A DNA stretch of 64,000 bases from Salinicoccus halitifaciens (GTDB taxonomy: Bacteria > Bacillota > Bacilli > Staphylococcales > Salinicoccaceae), in the NCBI RefSeq assembly GCF_021026095.1, contig NZ_JAJNCU010000001.1, positions 496,001 to 560,000 on the forward strand. The letters are read 5' to 3'. The position numbers and the translations under genes are program-made. Positions within the stretch are counted from its first letter, which is position 1; each line of letters starts with the position of its first letter. Positions 15,459-25,453 of this stretch are shown here, piece by piece. The notes under the pieces were generated by a model. It saw nothing but the letters and a program-made list of their open reading frames with translations. It made no database searches and had not been told where the DNA came from.

Positions 15459-16514
15459 ATGATTAAAATCGATAAAGTTCGCGCATTGATCGATTCCGAA
15501 GGGATTGACGGCCTGCTCGTGATGAGTGATTACAACAGGAGGTACCTTTCCGGTTTTACAGGATCAAGCGGGGCCGTGATCATTACGAAAGATGAGAAGT
15601 ATCTGATATCAGATTTCAGATATGATGCCCAGGCACGGGAACAGGCACCGGATTTCGAATTCGTATTGCAGAAGAAGGGCCTGCTGGATTTCCTCATTCA
15701 ATTCATGAAGGGGAAAAATTTGAAAGTCATCGGGTTTGAAGGGGCTCATGTAAATTATAATACATACAGCCGGCTTCAGGAAAATTTCGAACTGACACCT
15801 TTGACGGATGAAGTCGAGAAGATCAGGATGTACAAGACGTCGGATGAACTTCAACTGATCAGGAAAGCATGTGAAATTGCCGATGAATCATATGAATTCA
15901 TCCTGAAGTATGTTCAGTCCGGCATGACTGAACTCCAGGTGAAGAATGCGCTTGAAAGCCATATGACCAAACTGGGGGCAAGCGGTGCAAGCTTCGATAC
16001 GATTGTGGCCAGCGGCTACAGAGGTGCACTTCCGCATGGGGTGGCGTCGGAGAAGATCATTGAGACCGGTGATATGGTCACATTGGACTTCGGGGCGTAT
16101 TATAAAGGATATGCTTCCGACATCACGCGGTCATTCGCAGTCGGCGGTGTCAGCGATGAAATGGAACGCATATATAATATCGTTCTCGAAGCACAGCTGA
16201 AGGCACTGGATCATGTCAAAGCCGGCATGACGGGGGCGGAAGCCGATAAGGTGGCAAGGGATGTCATCACTGAACACGGCTATGGCGAAAACTTCGGCCA
16301 CTCCCTAGGACATGGCTTCGGACTGGAAGTCCATGAAAGACCGGCTCTTGCAAAGAGCAGTGATACGGTGCTTGAAGAAAATATGTGTGTCACGATCGAA
16401 CCGGGCATCTACGTTGAAGATCTCGGCGGTGTCAGAATCGAGGATGACTGTCTGGTCACCGGCACGGGTCTGGAAAAACTCACCTACAGCTCAAAGGAAC
16501 TGTTCATTTTATAA
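15459..16514 (+). CDS. yqhT: M24 family Xaa-Pro aminopeptidase YqhT
   Basis: Cytoplasmic metallopeptidase that removes N-terminal residues preceding proline. The 351-residue product has an N-terminal creatinase-like domain (1-120) and a pita-bread catalytic domain whose five metal ligands are visible: Asp210, Asp221, His285, Glu314 and Glu328. GAGGTGAAAAC precedes the ATG. It sits 23 bases upstream of efp, an old pairing in Bacilli; since EF-P serves translation of proline runs, the two may form one expression unit concerned with proline-containing proteins. Confidence 0.93.
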   Translation: MIKIDKVRALIDSEGIDGLLVMSDYNRRYLSGFTGSSGAVIITKDEKYLISDFRYDAQAREQAPDFEFVLQKKGLLDFLIQFMKGKNLKVIGFEGAHVNYNTYSRLQENFELTPLTDEVEKIRMYKTSDELQLIRKACEIADESYEFILKYVQSGMTELQVKNALESHMTKLGASGASFDTIVASGYRGALPHGVASEKIIETGDMVTLDFGAYYKGYASDITRSFAVGGVSDEMERIYNIVLEAQLKALDHVKAGMTGAEADKVARDVITEHGYGENFGHSLGHGFGLEVHERPALAKSSDTVLEENMCVTIEPGIYVEDLGGVRIEDDCLVTGTGLEKLTYSSKELFIL

Positions 16515-16537
16515 TATAATAATAGGAGGAAGACTAA

Positions 16538-17095
16538 ATGATATCAGTAAATGACTTCAAAACAGGTTTAACGATAGAAACGGACGGCGGCATATGGAGG
16601 GTCACGGACTTCCAGCACGTCAAGCCCGGAAAAGGTGCGGCGTTCGTACGCAGCAAACTGAAGAACTTGAGAACCGGTGCCATCCAGGAAAAGACTTTCA
16701 GGGCAGGCGAGAAAGTCGGACGGGCGCAGATTGATAATATGAAGATGCAGTATCTGTATGCGGATGGAGACAGCCATATATTCATGGATAATAATTCATA
16801 CGAGCAGGTGGAGCTTCAGGCTTCCCAGCTAAAGCACGAACTGCAGTTCCTGAAAGCGAATATGAATGTGACCATCATGATGTATGGCAATGAGACGCTC
16901 GGCGTTGAACTGCCGAAATCGGTGGAGCTTGAAGTGACTGAAGCAGAGCCCGGCATCAAAGGCGATACCGCTTCGGGTGCTACCAAAGCGGCGACGCTCG
17001 AAACCGGCATCACCGTCCAGGTGCCGCTGTTCGTCAACCAGGGGGACAGCGTGATCGTCAGCACCGAAGACGGGTCATACTTGTCCAGAGCATAA
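16538..17095 (+). CDS. efp: Translation elongation factor P
   Basis: Binds ribosomes stalled on polyproline stretches and restores peptide bond formation. The 185-residue product has the three-domain length of EF-P and the domain I tip VKPGKGAAF with Lys32, the residue that is modified in Bacillus and many others. The C-terminal OB-domain signature ([16 protein letters not shown] and [16 protein letters not shown]) is intact. GGAGGA lies upstream of the ATG. The gene ends at a strong terminator, separating it from accB. Confidence 0.97.
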   Translation: MISVNDFKTGLTIETDGGIWRVTDFQHVKPGKGAAFVRSKLKNLRTGAIQEKTFRAGEKVGRAQIDNMKMQYLYADGDSHIFMDNNSYEQVELQASQLKHELQFLKANMNVTIMMYGNETLGVELPKSVELEVTEAEPGIKGDTASGATKAATLETGITVQVPLFVNQGDSVIVSTEDGSYLSRA

Positions 17096-17124
17096 AAGCA
17101 GAGAACTCTCTGCTTTTATTATTT
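17092..17124 (+). terminator. Terminator after efp
   Basis: A 12-bp inverted repeat, 17092-17103 with 17108-17119, loop AACT, ending in TTTTATTATTTTC. The left arm overlaps the efp stop codon. Confidence 0.9.
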
Positions 17125-17189
17125 TCACTTGAATTGGTATGACCACTGAAGTAGAATTATAGAAAGAAATTTTCTTAAGGAGTATTGCT

Positions 17190-17621
17190 ATGAACTTTGA
17201 TGATCTTGATAAATTAATTGAACGCATGGAAAAAGCTTCCCTGTCCGAAATATCCTATAAGGATGGCGAAGTCGATATCAAACTGAAAAAAGAAATGCAA
17301 AAAGAAGTGGTGCAGACGCCTGCCCAGCCCGCACCGGCCGCTCAGCCCGCTGCCAAGGCTGCTGAAGCTGCTCCGGCTGAAAAAGACGGCGTGCTTGTGA
17401 AAGCGCCGATGGTTGGAACTTTCTACAAAGCACCTTCTCCTGAATCCGATCCATTCGTCAGTGTCGGAGATAAAGTGACGAATGACAGCGTAGTCTGTAT
17501 TTTGGAGGCCATGAAGCTCTTCAATGAAATCCAGGCAGAAACTTCCGGTGAAATTGCAGAAATTCTCGTTGAGGACGGGGAAATGGTTGAGTACGATCAG
17601 CCATTGTTCAGAATAATATGA
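17190..17621 (+). CDS. accB: Biotin carboxyl carrier protein of acetyl-CoA carboxylase
   Basis: Carries the biotin arm of acetyl-CoA carboxylase for malonyl-CoA synthesis. The 143-residue product has an N-terminal assembly domain, an Ala-Pro rich linker (about residues 43-65) and a C-terminal biotinyl domain with EAMKLF; the biotinylated Lys is residue 109. The usual Met after Lys-Leu is Phe here. AAGGAG precedes the ATG. The stop overlaps the ATG of accC by four bases. Confidence 0.96.
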   Translation: MNFDDLDKLIERMEKASLSEISYKDGEVDIKLKKEMQKEVVQTPAQPAPAAQPAAKAAEAAPAEKDGVLVKAPMVGTFYKAPSPESDPFVSVGDKVTNDSVVCILEAMKLFNEIQAETSGEIAEILVEDGEMVEYDQPLFRII

Positions 17622-18967
17622 TTAAAAAAGTACTCGTTGCCAACCGCGGAGAAATTGCAGTAAGGATCATACGTGCATGCAGTGAGCTTGGAATTGAATC
17701 TGTCAGCATCTACTCAGAAGCGGATAAGGACAGTCTGCACCGGAAGATTGCAACTGAATCCTACTGCATCGGCCCGAAACTCTCAAAAGACAGTTATCTG
17801 GATATGATCAGCATCATCACGATTGCCAAGAAGACCGGCTGTGATGCGGTACATCCGGGTTATGGATTTTTAGCGGAGAACAGCGACTTTGCAGAAATGT
17901 GTGAATCATCGAACCTCATCTTCATCGGTCCGATGTACGAGACGATTTCGCTGATGGGTGTCAAAGACGTGGCTAAAAACACTATGGAAAAAGCCGGCGT
18001 CCCGACAGTGCCGGGAAGCGACGGTGTCGTCCAGTCGATTGAACATGCGATGGAAGTCGCCGGGGGTGTCGGTTATCCGGTCATCATCAAGGCGAGCTAC
18101 GGCGGCGGCGGAAAAGGCATCCGGGTTGCACGCAACGAAGAAGAGCTGATTCAGAATTACAAGATGACGGAGCAGGAGGCCGAAAGTGCTTTCGGTAATA
18201 AGAGCCTCTACATTGAGAAGTATATTGAGAATTTCCGTCATATTGAAATACAGGTGCTTGGAGACTATCACGGAAATGTGGTCCATCTCGGTGAAAGGGA
18301 CTGCACCGTGCAGCGCCGTATGCAGAAGCTTGTCGAGGAGGCGCCGAGCCCGGTGCTCACGGAAGAGAAACGCCGTGAAATGGGTGAGACGGCGGTCAGG
18401 GCGGCCAAGAGCATCGATTACATCGGTGCAGGCACAATCGAGTTCATATATGACCTGAATGATGATAATTTTTATTTCATGGAAATGAATACGCGCATCC
18501 AGGTTGAGCACCCCGTCACGGAAATGATCACGGGCATAGACCTTGTCAAAATGCAGCTTAAAATCGCCATGAGGGAAGAGATTCCGTTCAAGCAGGAGGA
18601 TATCAAGTTCAACGGCCATGCGATTGAATACCGCATCAATGCCGAGAACCCTTCAAAGAACTTCATGCCTTCCGCCGGTAAAATCACCAATTACATCACT
18701 CCGGGCGGCTTCGGTGTCAGGATGGATACAGCTGCCTACAGCGGTTACACTATCCCGCCATATTACGATTCGATGATCGCCAAGTTGATCGTGCACAGCG
18801 ATTCAAGAGAGGAAGCCATCAATATTTCCAAAAGGGCGCTTGGAGAATTCATAATCGACGGTATCGACACGACGATCCCGTTTCATATGAATCTGCTCAA
18901 AAATGATGACTTCATAACTAATAACTACAACACAAATTTTTTAGCTGAAAATGATATCATGGTATAA
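17618..18967 (+). CDS. accC: Biotin carboxylase subunit of acetyl-CoA carboxylase
   Basis: Carboxylates the biotin on AccB using ATP and bicarbonate. The 449-residue ATP-grasp enzyme shows the N-terminal [11 protein letters not shown], the glycine-rich loop GGGGKG at 162-167, [18 protein letters not shown] around residues 230-246, and the metal-binding [14 protein letters not shown] block near 290. Length is the family norm. It starts within the accB stop (ATGA). The next gene, yqhY, starts about 20 bases after the stop; accBC-yqhY is the conserved Bacilli order in which YqhY is thought to modulate the carboxylase. Confidence 0.97.
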   Translation: MIKKVLVANRGEIAVRIIRACSELGIESVSIYSEADKDSLHRKIATESYCIGPKLSKDSYLDMISIITIAKKTGCDAVHPGYGFLAENSDFAEMCESSNLIFIGPMYETISLMGVKDVAKNTMEKAGVPTVPGSDGVVQSIEHAMEVAGGVGYPVIIKASYGGGGKGIRVARNEEELIQNYKMTEQEAESAFGNKSLYIEKYIENFRHIEIQVLGDYHGNVVHLGERDCTVQRRMQKLVEEAPSPVLTEEKRREMGETAVRAAKSIDYIGAGTIEFIYDLNDDNFYFMEMNTRIQVEHPVTEMITGIDLVKMQLKIAMREEIPFKQEDIKFNGHAIEYRINAENPSKNFMPSAGKITNYITPGGFGVRMDTAAYSGYTIPPYYDSMIAKLIVHSDSREEAINISKRALGEFIIDGIDTTIPFHMNLLKNDDFITNNYNTNFLAENDIMV

Positions 18968-18988
18968 TGGTACCAAGAGGTGATGTCA

Positions 18989-19339
18989 GTGAAAATTTCA
19001 ACCCAAAATTCAAATCTGGGAGTTATCAATATTTCGCCTGAAGTCATAGAGGTCATAACGAGCATTGCAGTGACCGAAACCCCGGGTGTGCACAGCCTGC
19101 AGAATAACTTTGCCAGTGGAAATATAGAGAAGCTCGGCAAAAAGTTCCGCGGACGCGGAGTCAGAGTCGACTTGAAAGACGATGAAGTCATCCTTTCGAT
19201 TTACGTTGCATTAAAAGAAGGTGTGAATGTTCATAAGGTTGCTGAGAATATTCAGTCCAATGTTAATCAGACTCTGCACACCATGCTGGAGCAGCAGGTC
19301 AAAGAAATCAATGTTCACATCGTGAACATCATTAAATAG
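18989..19339 (+). CDS. yqhY: Asp23/Gls24 family protein YqhY
   Basis: Asp23-family protein of 116 residues. The family core is seen in INISPEVIEVITSIAVTETPGVHSL and in the later SIYVALKEGVNVHKVAENIQ. In B. subtilis YqhY, cotranscribed with accBC, loss perturbs acetyl-CoA carboxylase activity, so an adjustor of fatty acid synthesis is likely. AGAGGTGAT at 18976-18984 is an almost ideal Shine-Dalgarno and points to GTG 18989; the GTG at 18980 and ATG at 18983 lie inside it. Confidence 0.88.
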   Translation: MKISTQNSNLGVINISPEVIEVITSIAVTETPGVHSLQNNFASGNIEKLGKKFRGRGVRVDLKDDEVILSIYVALKEGVNVHKVAENIQSNVNQTLHTMLEQQVKEINVHIVNIIK

Positions 19340-19359
19340 AAGATAGATTGGTGTTATTT

Positions 19360-19767
19360 ATGAACAGACATGAACAGCGAAAGAAAATATTTCAAATCTT
19401 ATTCCAGATCGATCACGATTTAGTCGCCCTTGAGGAGGCCGCCTTCCACAACCTGTTCCAGGAGCAGGAGTATATGAATGGTGTGATCAGCCACTACATC
19501 AGCAATAAGGAAACGGTGGACGGCCACATCAGCAGGCACTTGAGCAATTACACCCTGGAGAGGATCTCCAAAGCTGAACGAAATGTTCTGAGGATGGCGG
19601 TGGCGGAACTGCTGCTTCAGGACTCCCCGCCGAAAGTGATCATCAATGAAGCGGTCAGGATCGCCAAACTCTACGGAGATAAGGACAGCCATAAATTCGT
19701 GAACGGAGTACTTAAGAACTTCCCTGAGTTTTTTACAGAAACGGATGATGATCGTGATGGAAACTAA
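19360..19767 (+). CDS. nusB: Transcription antitermination factor NusB
   Basis: RNA-binding factor that with NusE (S10) supports antitermination at ribosomal RNA operons. The 135-residue product has the all-helical NusB pattern with RISKAERNVLRMAVAELL and the conserved KVIINEAVRIAKLYGD near residues 90-105 and the C-terminal FVNGVLKN. ATG 19360 is preferred over the GTG at 19348; the Shine-Dalgarno is weak (TTGGTG). The gene overlaps xseA by 11 bases. folD, which lies between nusB and xseA in B. subtilis, is absent here. Confidence 0.94.
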   Translation: MNRHEQRKKIFQILFQIDHDLVALEEAAFHNLFQEQEYMNGVISHYISNKETVDGHISRHLSNYTLERISKAERNVLRMAVAELLLQDSPPKVIINEAVRIAKLYGDKDSHKFVNGVLKNFPEFFTETDDDRDGN

Positions 19768-21097
19768 CAAATATCTGTCTGTGAAGGCCCTGACAAAATA
19801 TTTGAAATATAAATTTGACCAAGACCCGTATTTACGACGGGTCTTTGTTACAGGTGAATTATCCAACGTCAAGCATCATACGAACGGCCATTTATATTTT
19901 GCTTTGAAAGACGGCCACTCGGTGATCAGGGGCGTCATGTTCAAATCTTCTGCGGGGAAGCTTTTATTCAAGCCTGAAGAAGGACAGAAAGTGCTCATTC
20001 AGGGACGGATCAGTATATTTGAAATGAACGGCCAATATCAGATCTATGCGGATGATATTCAAATAGACGGTATTGGCCAGCTTTTTGAGCAGCTGGAAAA
20101 AGATAAGAAGGAACTTGCAGAAAAAGGGTACTTCGACAGCGAACATAAAAAGCCCATACCGAAATACCCGCATCATATCGTGATTGTCAGTTCGGCCACG
20201 AGTGCTGCAGTAAAAGATATGATCACCACGTTTGAAAGACGGTATCCACTGGTCCGACTTACACTGATTGATACACTTGTGCAGGGTTCGGGCAGCATGC
20301 AGGATGTGATCGCCAACCTCAAAAAAGCGGACAGTCTTGGGGCAGATGTCATTCTGCTTGCACGCGGGGGCGGTTCGATTGAAGATTTATGGACATTCAA
20401 TGAAAAGGACGTCGCCATGGCGGTCTTCAATACCCGCACACCGGTGGTCACCGGGGTCGGCCATGAAACGGACACCACACTTGTGGATTACATTTCCGAT
20501 CTAAGGGCGCCGACTCCGACTGCAGCCGCAGAATTAACTGTCCCGTTCCACCATGATATAGTGGAGAAGCTGAGGGAGACTGAACTTAAACTGACCCGCA
20601 ATCAGCTGCAGGCAATACAGTACAGGAAGCAGGCACTCCTGTCCCTTTCCGGTTATTATAAGTTTAAAACACCGGCATTGCTCTACGACCAGCAGACAGA
20701 AAGGCTCATGATGCAAAAAGATAAGCTGACAGGCAATTTCAACCGGCATTTCAGGGAGCATGCATACACCCTGAACCAGATGAAGTCCAGCATCGGCCAT
20801 CTCTCCCCGATGCCTGCGATTAATAATGGGCGCAACCAGCTGGCGGGCCTCAGTGAAGATTTGAACGATGCGATGAGGATGGTCAACCAGAACCTCCGGC
20901 AGAAATTGTTCAACAGGCTGGAAATACTGGATTCACTCAGCCCGAGCGCCGTATTGAAACGCGGCTATTCCTATACTGTCAAAGACGGCGGTGTGGTGAA
21001 AAACGCCGGAGATCTCCGGGAAGGTGAGATGATCACCAGCCATTTCTTTAAAGGCAATATTATCTCGAAAGTTATAGAGGTGAACGAAGATGAATGA
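19757..21097 (+). CDS. xseA: Exodeoxyribonuclease VII large subunit
   Basis: Catalytic subunit of exonuclease VII, which degrades single-stranded DNA to oligonucleotides. The 446-residue product begins with the OB-fold domain (YLSVKALTKYLKYKFDQDP and VFVTGELSNVKHH), followed by the exonuclease domain with ARGGGSIEDLWTFNE, VVTGVGHETD and DLRAPTPTAAAE. ATG 19757 is chosen from several in-frame starts since the resulting N-terminus matches homologues; no strong Shine-Dalgarno is present, fitting coupling to nusB. It overlaps xseB by eight bases. Confidence 0.95.
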   Translation: METNKYLSVKALTKYLKYKFDQDPYLRRVFVTGELSNVKHHTNGHLYFALKDGHSVIRGVMFKSSAGKLLFKPEEGQKVLIQGRISIFEMNGQYQIYADDIQIDGIGQLFEQLEKDKKELAEKGYFDSEHKKPIPKYPHHIVIVSSATSAAVKDMITTFERRYPLVRLTLIDTLVQGSGSMQDVIANLKKADSLGADVILLARGGGSIEDLWTFNEKDVAMAVFNTRTPVVTGVGHETDTTLVDYISDLRAPTPTAAAELTVPFHHDIVEKLRETELKLTRNQLQAIQYRKQALLSLSGYYKFKTPALLYDQQTERLMMQKDKLTGNFNRHFREHAYTLNQMKSSIGHLSPMPAINNGRNQLAGLSEDLNDAMRMVNQNLRQKLFNRLEILDSLSPSAVLKRGYSYTVKDGGVVKNAGDLREGEMITSHFFKGNIISKVIEVNEDE

Positions 21098-21299
21098 GCA
21101 AAAAACTGAGACTTTTGAAGAGAAGATGAAGCGACTTGACGAAATCGTCCAGGAACTCGAAAAAGAAGAGGTCCCGCTTGAAAAATCTCTCGAACTTTAT
21201 AAGCAGGGCGTGGAGCTTTCAAGGGAATGCGAACGCATACTGAAAGATGCAGAATTGAAAGTGGAGACTTTAAATAAGGATACGGATAATGAAAAATAA
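21090..21299 (+). CDS. xseB: Exodeoxyribonuclease VII small subunit
   Basis: Small subunit of exonuclease VII; several copies bind one XseA. The 69-residue helical product has the family core FEEKMKRLDEIVQELEKEEV followed by PLEKSLELYKQGVEL. GAGGTGAACGAAG lies upstream of the ATG, within the xseA 3' end, and the gene overlaps ispA by 11 bases, so xseA, xseB and ispA are one translational unit. Confidence 0.95.
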   Translation: MNEQKTETFEEKMKRLDEIVQELEKEEVPLEKSLELYKQGVELSRECERILKDAELKVETLNKDTDNEK

Positions 21300-22167
21300 C
21301 ATTGAAGAATACTTAAAAAAAATAGATGAGGTCATCTTATCCCATCTGGGCGGGAACCATATTTCAGGCACCATTGCGGAAGCGAGCAGATATTCCATCA
21401 AATCGGGTGGTAAGAGATTCAGGCCGTATTTGCTGTTTGCTGCACTGGATGCTTTTTCAACCCCGTTGGATAAAGGGCTGAAGACCGCAAGTGCCATCGA
21501 AATGATCCACACCTACTCACTGATCCATGATGATCTGCCGGCGATGGATGATGATGATTTAAGGAGAGGGAATCCAACAAATCATAAAGTTTTCGGGGAA
21601 GCGGCAGCGATACTCGCTGGAGATAATCTGCTGACTGAATCCTTCCATTTAATTGTAAATGATGAAAAACTCAGTGCAGGGACCAGGCTGGAACTCGTAC
21701 GCATCATCGCTGATTCAGCCGGGCAGAATGGGATGATCGGCGGACAGATGCTGGATATCGAGGCGGAAAATGAAGACATCACATTCGAAGAATTGGAAAC
21801 GATTCATAAATACAAGACAGGCAGGCTGATCAGCGCGCCTGTCCATGCTGCAGTGACCATTGCAGAGGCCGACGACGAAACTGCGTCGCATCTTTTGAGG
21901 TTTTCCGAGTATCTTGGAATCACTTTTCAGATCAGGGATGATATACTGGATGTCACAGGCGACGTGAAGGTGACAGGGAAGAACACCGGAAGCGATGCGC
22001 GGAAGGATAAAGTCACATACGTCAGTGCCTTCGGCCTCGAAGGTGCGAAAGAACGGATGGAGCAGAAAGTGTCACTCGCAGAAACGGAACTGGACGCTGT
22101 AAAAAGGACAATCGACATCACCGAGCTGAAAAACGTCCTGAATAAATTTGCAATAAGGGAGAATTGA
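21289..22167 (+). CDS. ispA: Farnesyl diphosphate synthase (polyprenyl synthetase)
   Basis: Condenses dimethylallyl and isopentenyl diphosphates to geranyl and farnesyl diphosphate. The 292-residue product has the first Asp-rich motif DDLPAMDDDD at 81-90 and the second DDILD at 217-221, together with GGKRFRP near residue 40. It follows xseB by overlap and precedes dxs by 80 bases, making a small isoprenoid cluster. Farnesyl rather than geranylgeranyl specificity is inferred from the family and context. Confidence 0.94.
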   Translation: MKNNIEEYLKKIDEVILSHLGGNHISGTIAEASRYSIKSGGKRFRPYLLFAALDAFSTPLDKGLKTASAIEMIHTYSLIHDDLPAMDDDDLRRGNPTNHKVFGEAAAILAGDNLLTESFHLIVNDEKLSAGTRLELVRIIADSAGQNGMIGGQMLDIEAENEDITFEELETIHKYKTGRLISAPVHAAVTIAEADDETASHLLRFSEYLGITFQIRDDILDVTGDVKVTGKNTGSDARKDKVTYVSAFGLEGAKERMEQKVSLAETELDAVKRTIDITELKNVLNKFAIREN

Positions 22168-22247
22168 ATTATTTTCACTTATTGTATTCTTAGATACTGT
22201 TAGTGATGTTATAATTGAAAACAGTAAATTTAAAGGTTGGATGTATT

Positions 22248-24137
22248 ATGAATCTTTTTCAAATCGAAAATCCAAAGTTCCTCAAAACCCTGGACACAGA
22301 AGAATTGGAATCACTCTCCCAGGATATCAGGGAATTTCTAATAGAATCATGTGCGATTACAGGCGGCCACATCGGTGCCAATCTCGGGGTGGTTGAATTG
22401 TCCATCGCTATGCATAAACATTTCAATTCCCCTGAAGACAAATTCATTTTTGATGTGGGCCACCAGGCATATATCCATAAAATATTGACCGGCAGGATCA
22501 GCCAGTTCGATACTTTGAGGCAGTACAAAGGGTTATGCGGCTTTCCAAAAACACGTGAATCAGAACATGATGTCTGGGAAGCCGGACATTCCAGCACTTC
22601 CTTGTCTGCAGCGATGGGTATCGCCAAAGCAAGGGATATAAAGTCTGAGGATTATCATGTCGTCCCTGTCATCGGAGATGGTGCCCTTACCGGCGGAATG
22701 GCGCTTGAAGCGCTCAATCACATCGGATCCGATAAGACGGATATGACAATCATACTGAATGATAACGAAATGAGCATCGCGCCGAATGTCGGTGCGCTTC
22801 ATAACATGCTCGGCCGGATCCGGACGAACAGCAACTACAACAGATTCAAGCATGATATCGAAGATGCGATACAGAAAATGCCGCAGGTCGGCTCAAGGCT
22901 GAGGGATGTGGCAGACCGTGTCAAAGACAGCCTGAAATATCTGGTTGTTGAAGGCATCTTCTTTGAAGAGCTCGGCATCAAATATATCGGCCCCGTGGAT
23001 GGGCATGACTTTGAAGATCTTGAGCGGGCGATCGAGTCTGCAAAAGACTATAAAGGTCCTGTAATCGTCCATGTCATCACTAAAAAGGGCAAGGGCTACC
23101 ATCCTGCAGAAGACGATAAGCTCGGTACATGGCATGGCCTCGGTCCATATAAGATTGAAACAGGGGAAGTGCTCGGGAAAAAGCAGACCGTCTCCTGGAG
23201 TGAATTCATGTCGAATTCAGTGCTTGAAAAAGCGCATGAGGACGAGAGGATCGTTGCGATCACCCCGGCAATGCCGGTTGGCAGCAAGCTGACCAGGTTC
23301 CAAAGGGAGCTGCCGGAACGCTTCTTTGATGTCGGCATTGCAGAACAGCATGCGGTGACTATGTCCGCAGGATTGGCTTCAAACGGCATGCGTCCTTATC
23401 TTGCGATATATTCGACATTTCTGCAGAGAGGCTATGATCAGCTGCTGCATGACGTGGACCGTCAGAACCTGAATGTTTTTATTGGCATAGACCGGAGCGG
23501 TCTGGTCGGAGCGGATGGGGAAACCCATCAGGGCGTTTTTGATATCAGTTTCATCACTCCGCTGCCGAATATGACATTGATGATGCCGAGGGATGAATTT
23601 GAAGCTGCAAAAATGGTCGACCTTGCTTTTGAACATGAAGGACCCGTCGCACTCAGGTATCCGAGAGGCAACGTTCCGGGTGTGGATATGAATCAGCCGA
23701 GAGCGCCGTTCGATATCGGGGAGTGGGAAACGGTCAAAGAGGGCAGCGATGTCCAAATCATCTCATTCGGACCGACGGTGGCACTCGCTCTGGAAGCCGC
23801 AGGCGCTTTGAGCCGGAGAGAGGTCAGCGCAGGCGTGGTGAATGCAAGGTTCATCAAGCCGCTCGATGAGAAGTATCTGCATGAACTGGGTGCCTCGGAC
23901 GCCCCGGTCGTCGTCGTGGAAGAATCCATGCTTGAAGGCGGGCTCGGCAGCATGATCGCGACATTTTTCAGTGATCACCAATACACCAATAAAGTAAAAC
24001 GGATTGGTATAGACGGCGAGTATATCGAGCACGGTGATGTAAACCGTCTGTTGGAAGATATTGGCATAACTGCTGATAACATTCAACAAGAAGCTTTGAA
24101 ACTGGTTGGTAAAAAGCATGAAAAAAGTCCGTATTGA
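22248..24137 (+). CDS. dxs: 1-deoxy-D-xylulose-5-phosphate synthase
   Basis: Thiamine diphosphate enzyme joining pyruvate and glyceraldehyde 3-phosphate, the first step of the MEP isoprenoid pathway and a precursor of thiamine and pyridoxal. The 629-residue product has [10 protein letters not shown] near residues 41-50, the GDG...NDNEMSI thiamine diphosphate motif at 143-177, [17 protein letters not shown] in the pyrimidine-binding domain and a C-terminal transketolase domain. ATG 22248 is preferred to the upstream frame opening at 22215, with AAAGGTTGG before it. A TATAAT at 22210-22215 may serve as its own -10. S. aureus lacks this gene, so its presence marks a different isoprenoid route. 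Confidence 0.96.
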   Translation: MNLFQIENPKFLKTLDTEELESLSQDIREFLIESCAITGGHIGANLGVVELSIAMHKHFNSPEDKFIFDVGHQAYIHKILTGRISQFDTLRQYKGLCGFPKTRESEHDVWEAGHSSTSLSAAMGIAKARDIKSEDYHVVPVIGDGALTGGMALEALNHIGSDKTDMTIILNDNEMSIAPNVGALHNMLGRIRTNSNYNRFKHDIEDAIQKMPQVGSRLRDVADRVKDSLKYLVVEGIFFEELGIKYIGPVDGHDFEDLERAIESAKDYKGPVIVHVITKKGKGYHPAEDDKLGTWHGLGPYKIETGEVLGKKQTVSWSEFMSNSVLEKAHEDERIVAITPAMPVGSKLTRFQRELPERFFDVGIAEQHAVTMSAGLASNGMRPYLAIYSTFLQRGYDQLLHDVDRQNLNVFIGIDRSGLVGADGETHQGVFDISFITPLPNMTLMMPRDEFEAAKMVDLAFEHEGPVALRYPRGNVPGVDMNQPRAPFDIGEWETVKEGSDVQIISFGPTVALALEAAGALSRREVSAGVVNARFIKPLDEKYLHELGASDAPVVVVEESMLEGGLGSMIATFFSDHQYTNKVKRIGIDGEYIEHGDVNRLLEDIGITADNIQQEALKLVGKKHEKSPY

Positions 24138-24900
24138 CACTTATCTGGAAGAAAATTACAATATCGGCACGCTTGAGGAAGTCAGGCGTTTCATAATGGC
24201 CGGTAAAGTGCTGAACAACAATCAGCCGGTCTATAAGCCCTCCGAAATGATCATCCCTGAGAAAGCGGACATCAGGTTCAAAAATTTGAAATCATTCGTT
24301 TCGAGGGGCGGATTGAAACTGAAACACGCGATAGAAGAATTCGGGATCGACCTCCGGGACAGGGTCATGATCGACATCGGCAGTTCAACAGGCGGATTTA
24401 CGGATTGTGCCCTGCAGAATGGTGCCAGTCTTGTATATGCGGTGGATGTCGGAACCAATCAGCTGGATTATAAACTCAGGATCCACCCGCAGGTCATCGT
24501 CATGGAACAGACGAATTTCAAGGTCACCGAAGCAGATGATTTTTCCCCCGTGCCGGACATCATGAGCATCGATGTTTCATTCACTTCGATCGTTCCCATA
24601 CTGAGGCATATCAGGAAACTTTTCGGCCATGAGTATGAAATCATTGCACTGATCAAGCCGCAGTTTGAAAGTTTTCTTGAAGAACGGGAATCAGACGGCA
24701 TCATCACTTCTGTGGAAACCCATAAAAATGTGATCACCAGGGTGGCTGCAGAGTGCAGGGAACTGGATTTACAGCCGGTGGCCGTCACCAAATCGAAAGT
24801 CAAGGGAGCAAAAGGCAACCAGGAATATCTGCTTCATATAGTGCATAATATGAATGGCAGAAAGAGTCTCACTGAAGAAGACATTCACTTTGTAATATAA
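24118..24900 (+). CDS. tlyA: TlyA family rRNA methyltransferase / YqxC
   Basis: A 260-residue protein with an N-terminal S4 RNA-binding domain (about residues 1-60) and an FtsJ-like SAM-dependent methyltransferase domain whose motif I is [14 protein letters not shown] near residue 84. TlyA proteins 2'-O-methylate ribosomal RNA; some homologues were called haemolysins. ATG 24118 is used rather than TTG 24106. It overlaps the end of dxs by 20 bases, the same order as B. subtilis dxs-yqxC-ahrC-recN. A terminator hairpin begins before its stop codon. Confidence 0.92.
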   Translation: MKKVRIDTYLEENYNIGTLEEVRRFIMAGKVLNNNQPVYKPSEMIIPEKADIRFKNLKSFVSRGGLKLKHAIEEFGIDLRDRVMIDIGSSTGGFTDCALQNGASLVYAVDVGTNQLDYKLRIHPQVIVMEQTNFKVTEADDFSPVPDIMSIDVSFTSIVPILRHIRKLFGHEYEIIALIKPQFESFLEERESDGIITSVETHKNVITRVAAECRELDLQPVAVTKSKVKGAKGNQEYLLHIVHNMNGRKSLTEEDIHFVI

Positions 24901-24914
24901 GTGAATGTTTTTTT
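24881..24914 (+). terminator. Terminator overlapping end of tlyA
   Basis: A 10-bp inverted repeat, 24881-24890 with 24899-24908, then seven T. The left arm and loop lie inside the tlyA coding region. Confidence 0.88.
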
Positions 24915-24934
24915 AGTGTATTTCCTCCTCATGT

Positions 24935-24960
24935 TATGATATTATATGTATAAATATACA
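24935..24960 (+). promoter_or_regulatory. argR promoter region with ARG-box-like operator
   Basis: TATGAT at 24935-24940 is a possible -10. Immediately downstream, TATGTATAAATATACA (24945-24960) resembles the ArgR operator consensus TNTGAATWWWWATTCANW, with matching half-sites TGTAT and ATACA. It would allow autoregulation by arginine-bound ArgR. The -35 is weak. Confidence 0.5.
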
Positions 24961-24983
24961 GGCTCATAATATGGAGGATAATA

Positions 24984-25436
24984 ATGTCAAACAAGTCGAT
25001 CAGACAGATTAAAATCAGAGAAATCATCACAAATAATAAAATCGAGACTCAGGAAGATCTGGTGGCCATGCTGAACGAGTATAATTTCAACGTGACGCAG
25101 GCAACCGTTTCAAGGGACATCAAAGAACTTCAGCTGGTCAAAGTCCCTACACCGACCGGTGCTTATGTGTACAGCCTTCCAAAAGACCGGAAGTTCCATC
25201 CTCTGGAAAAATTGGGGCGCTACCTGATGGACAGCTTCGTCAAGCTTGATTACACAGAGAATCTGCTTGTGCTGAAGACCCTTCCGGGCAATGCCCAGTC
25301 CATCGGGGCGATTATCGATCAGCTGGAATGGGAAGAAGTGGTTGGAACGATCTGTGGAGATGATACATGCCTGTTGATCTGCCGGGATTTGGAGTCACAA
25401 GAGGCGATCAGGGACCGTATTTTCAATCTGATTTAA
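24984..25436 (+). CDS. argR: Arginine repressor ArgR/AhrC
   Basis: Arginine-responsive regulator that represses arginine synthesis and activates catabolism. The 150-residue product has an N-terminal winged helix-turn-helix (about 1-70; [18 protein letters not shown]) and a C-terminal oligomerisation and arginine-binding domain with [14 protein letters not shown] near 125-138. ATGGAGGATAATA provides a strong Shine-Dalgarno before the ATG. It has its own upstream region after the tlyA terminator and is followed by recN at 17 bases. Confidence 0.96.
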   Translation: MSNKSIRQIKIREIITNNKIETQEDLVAMLNEYNFNVTQATVSRDIKELQLVKVPTPTGAYVYSLPKDRKFHPLEKLGRYLMDSFVKLDYTENLLVLKTLPGNAQSIGAIIDQLEWEEVVGTICGDDTCLLICRDLESQEAIRDRIFNLI

Positions 25437-25453
25437 AAATTGGAGTGTTGTAA

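Noticed and set aside
17906-18619. A 237-codon minus-strand frame opposite accC
   Set aside because: Fully antisense to an essential enzyme with intact motifs; product shows no recognisable domain.
18963-18968. TATAAT at the accC stop as a promoter for yqhY
   Set aside because: TTAGCT 16 bases upstream is a poor -35, and accBC-yqhY is a conserved operon; left as unproven.
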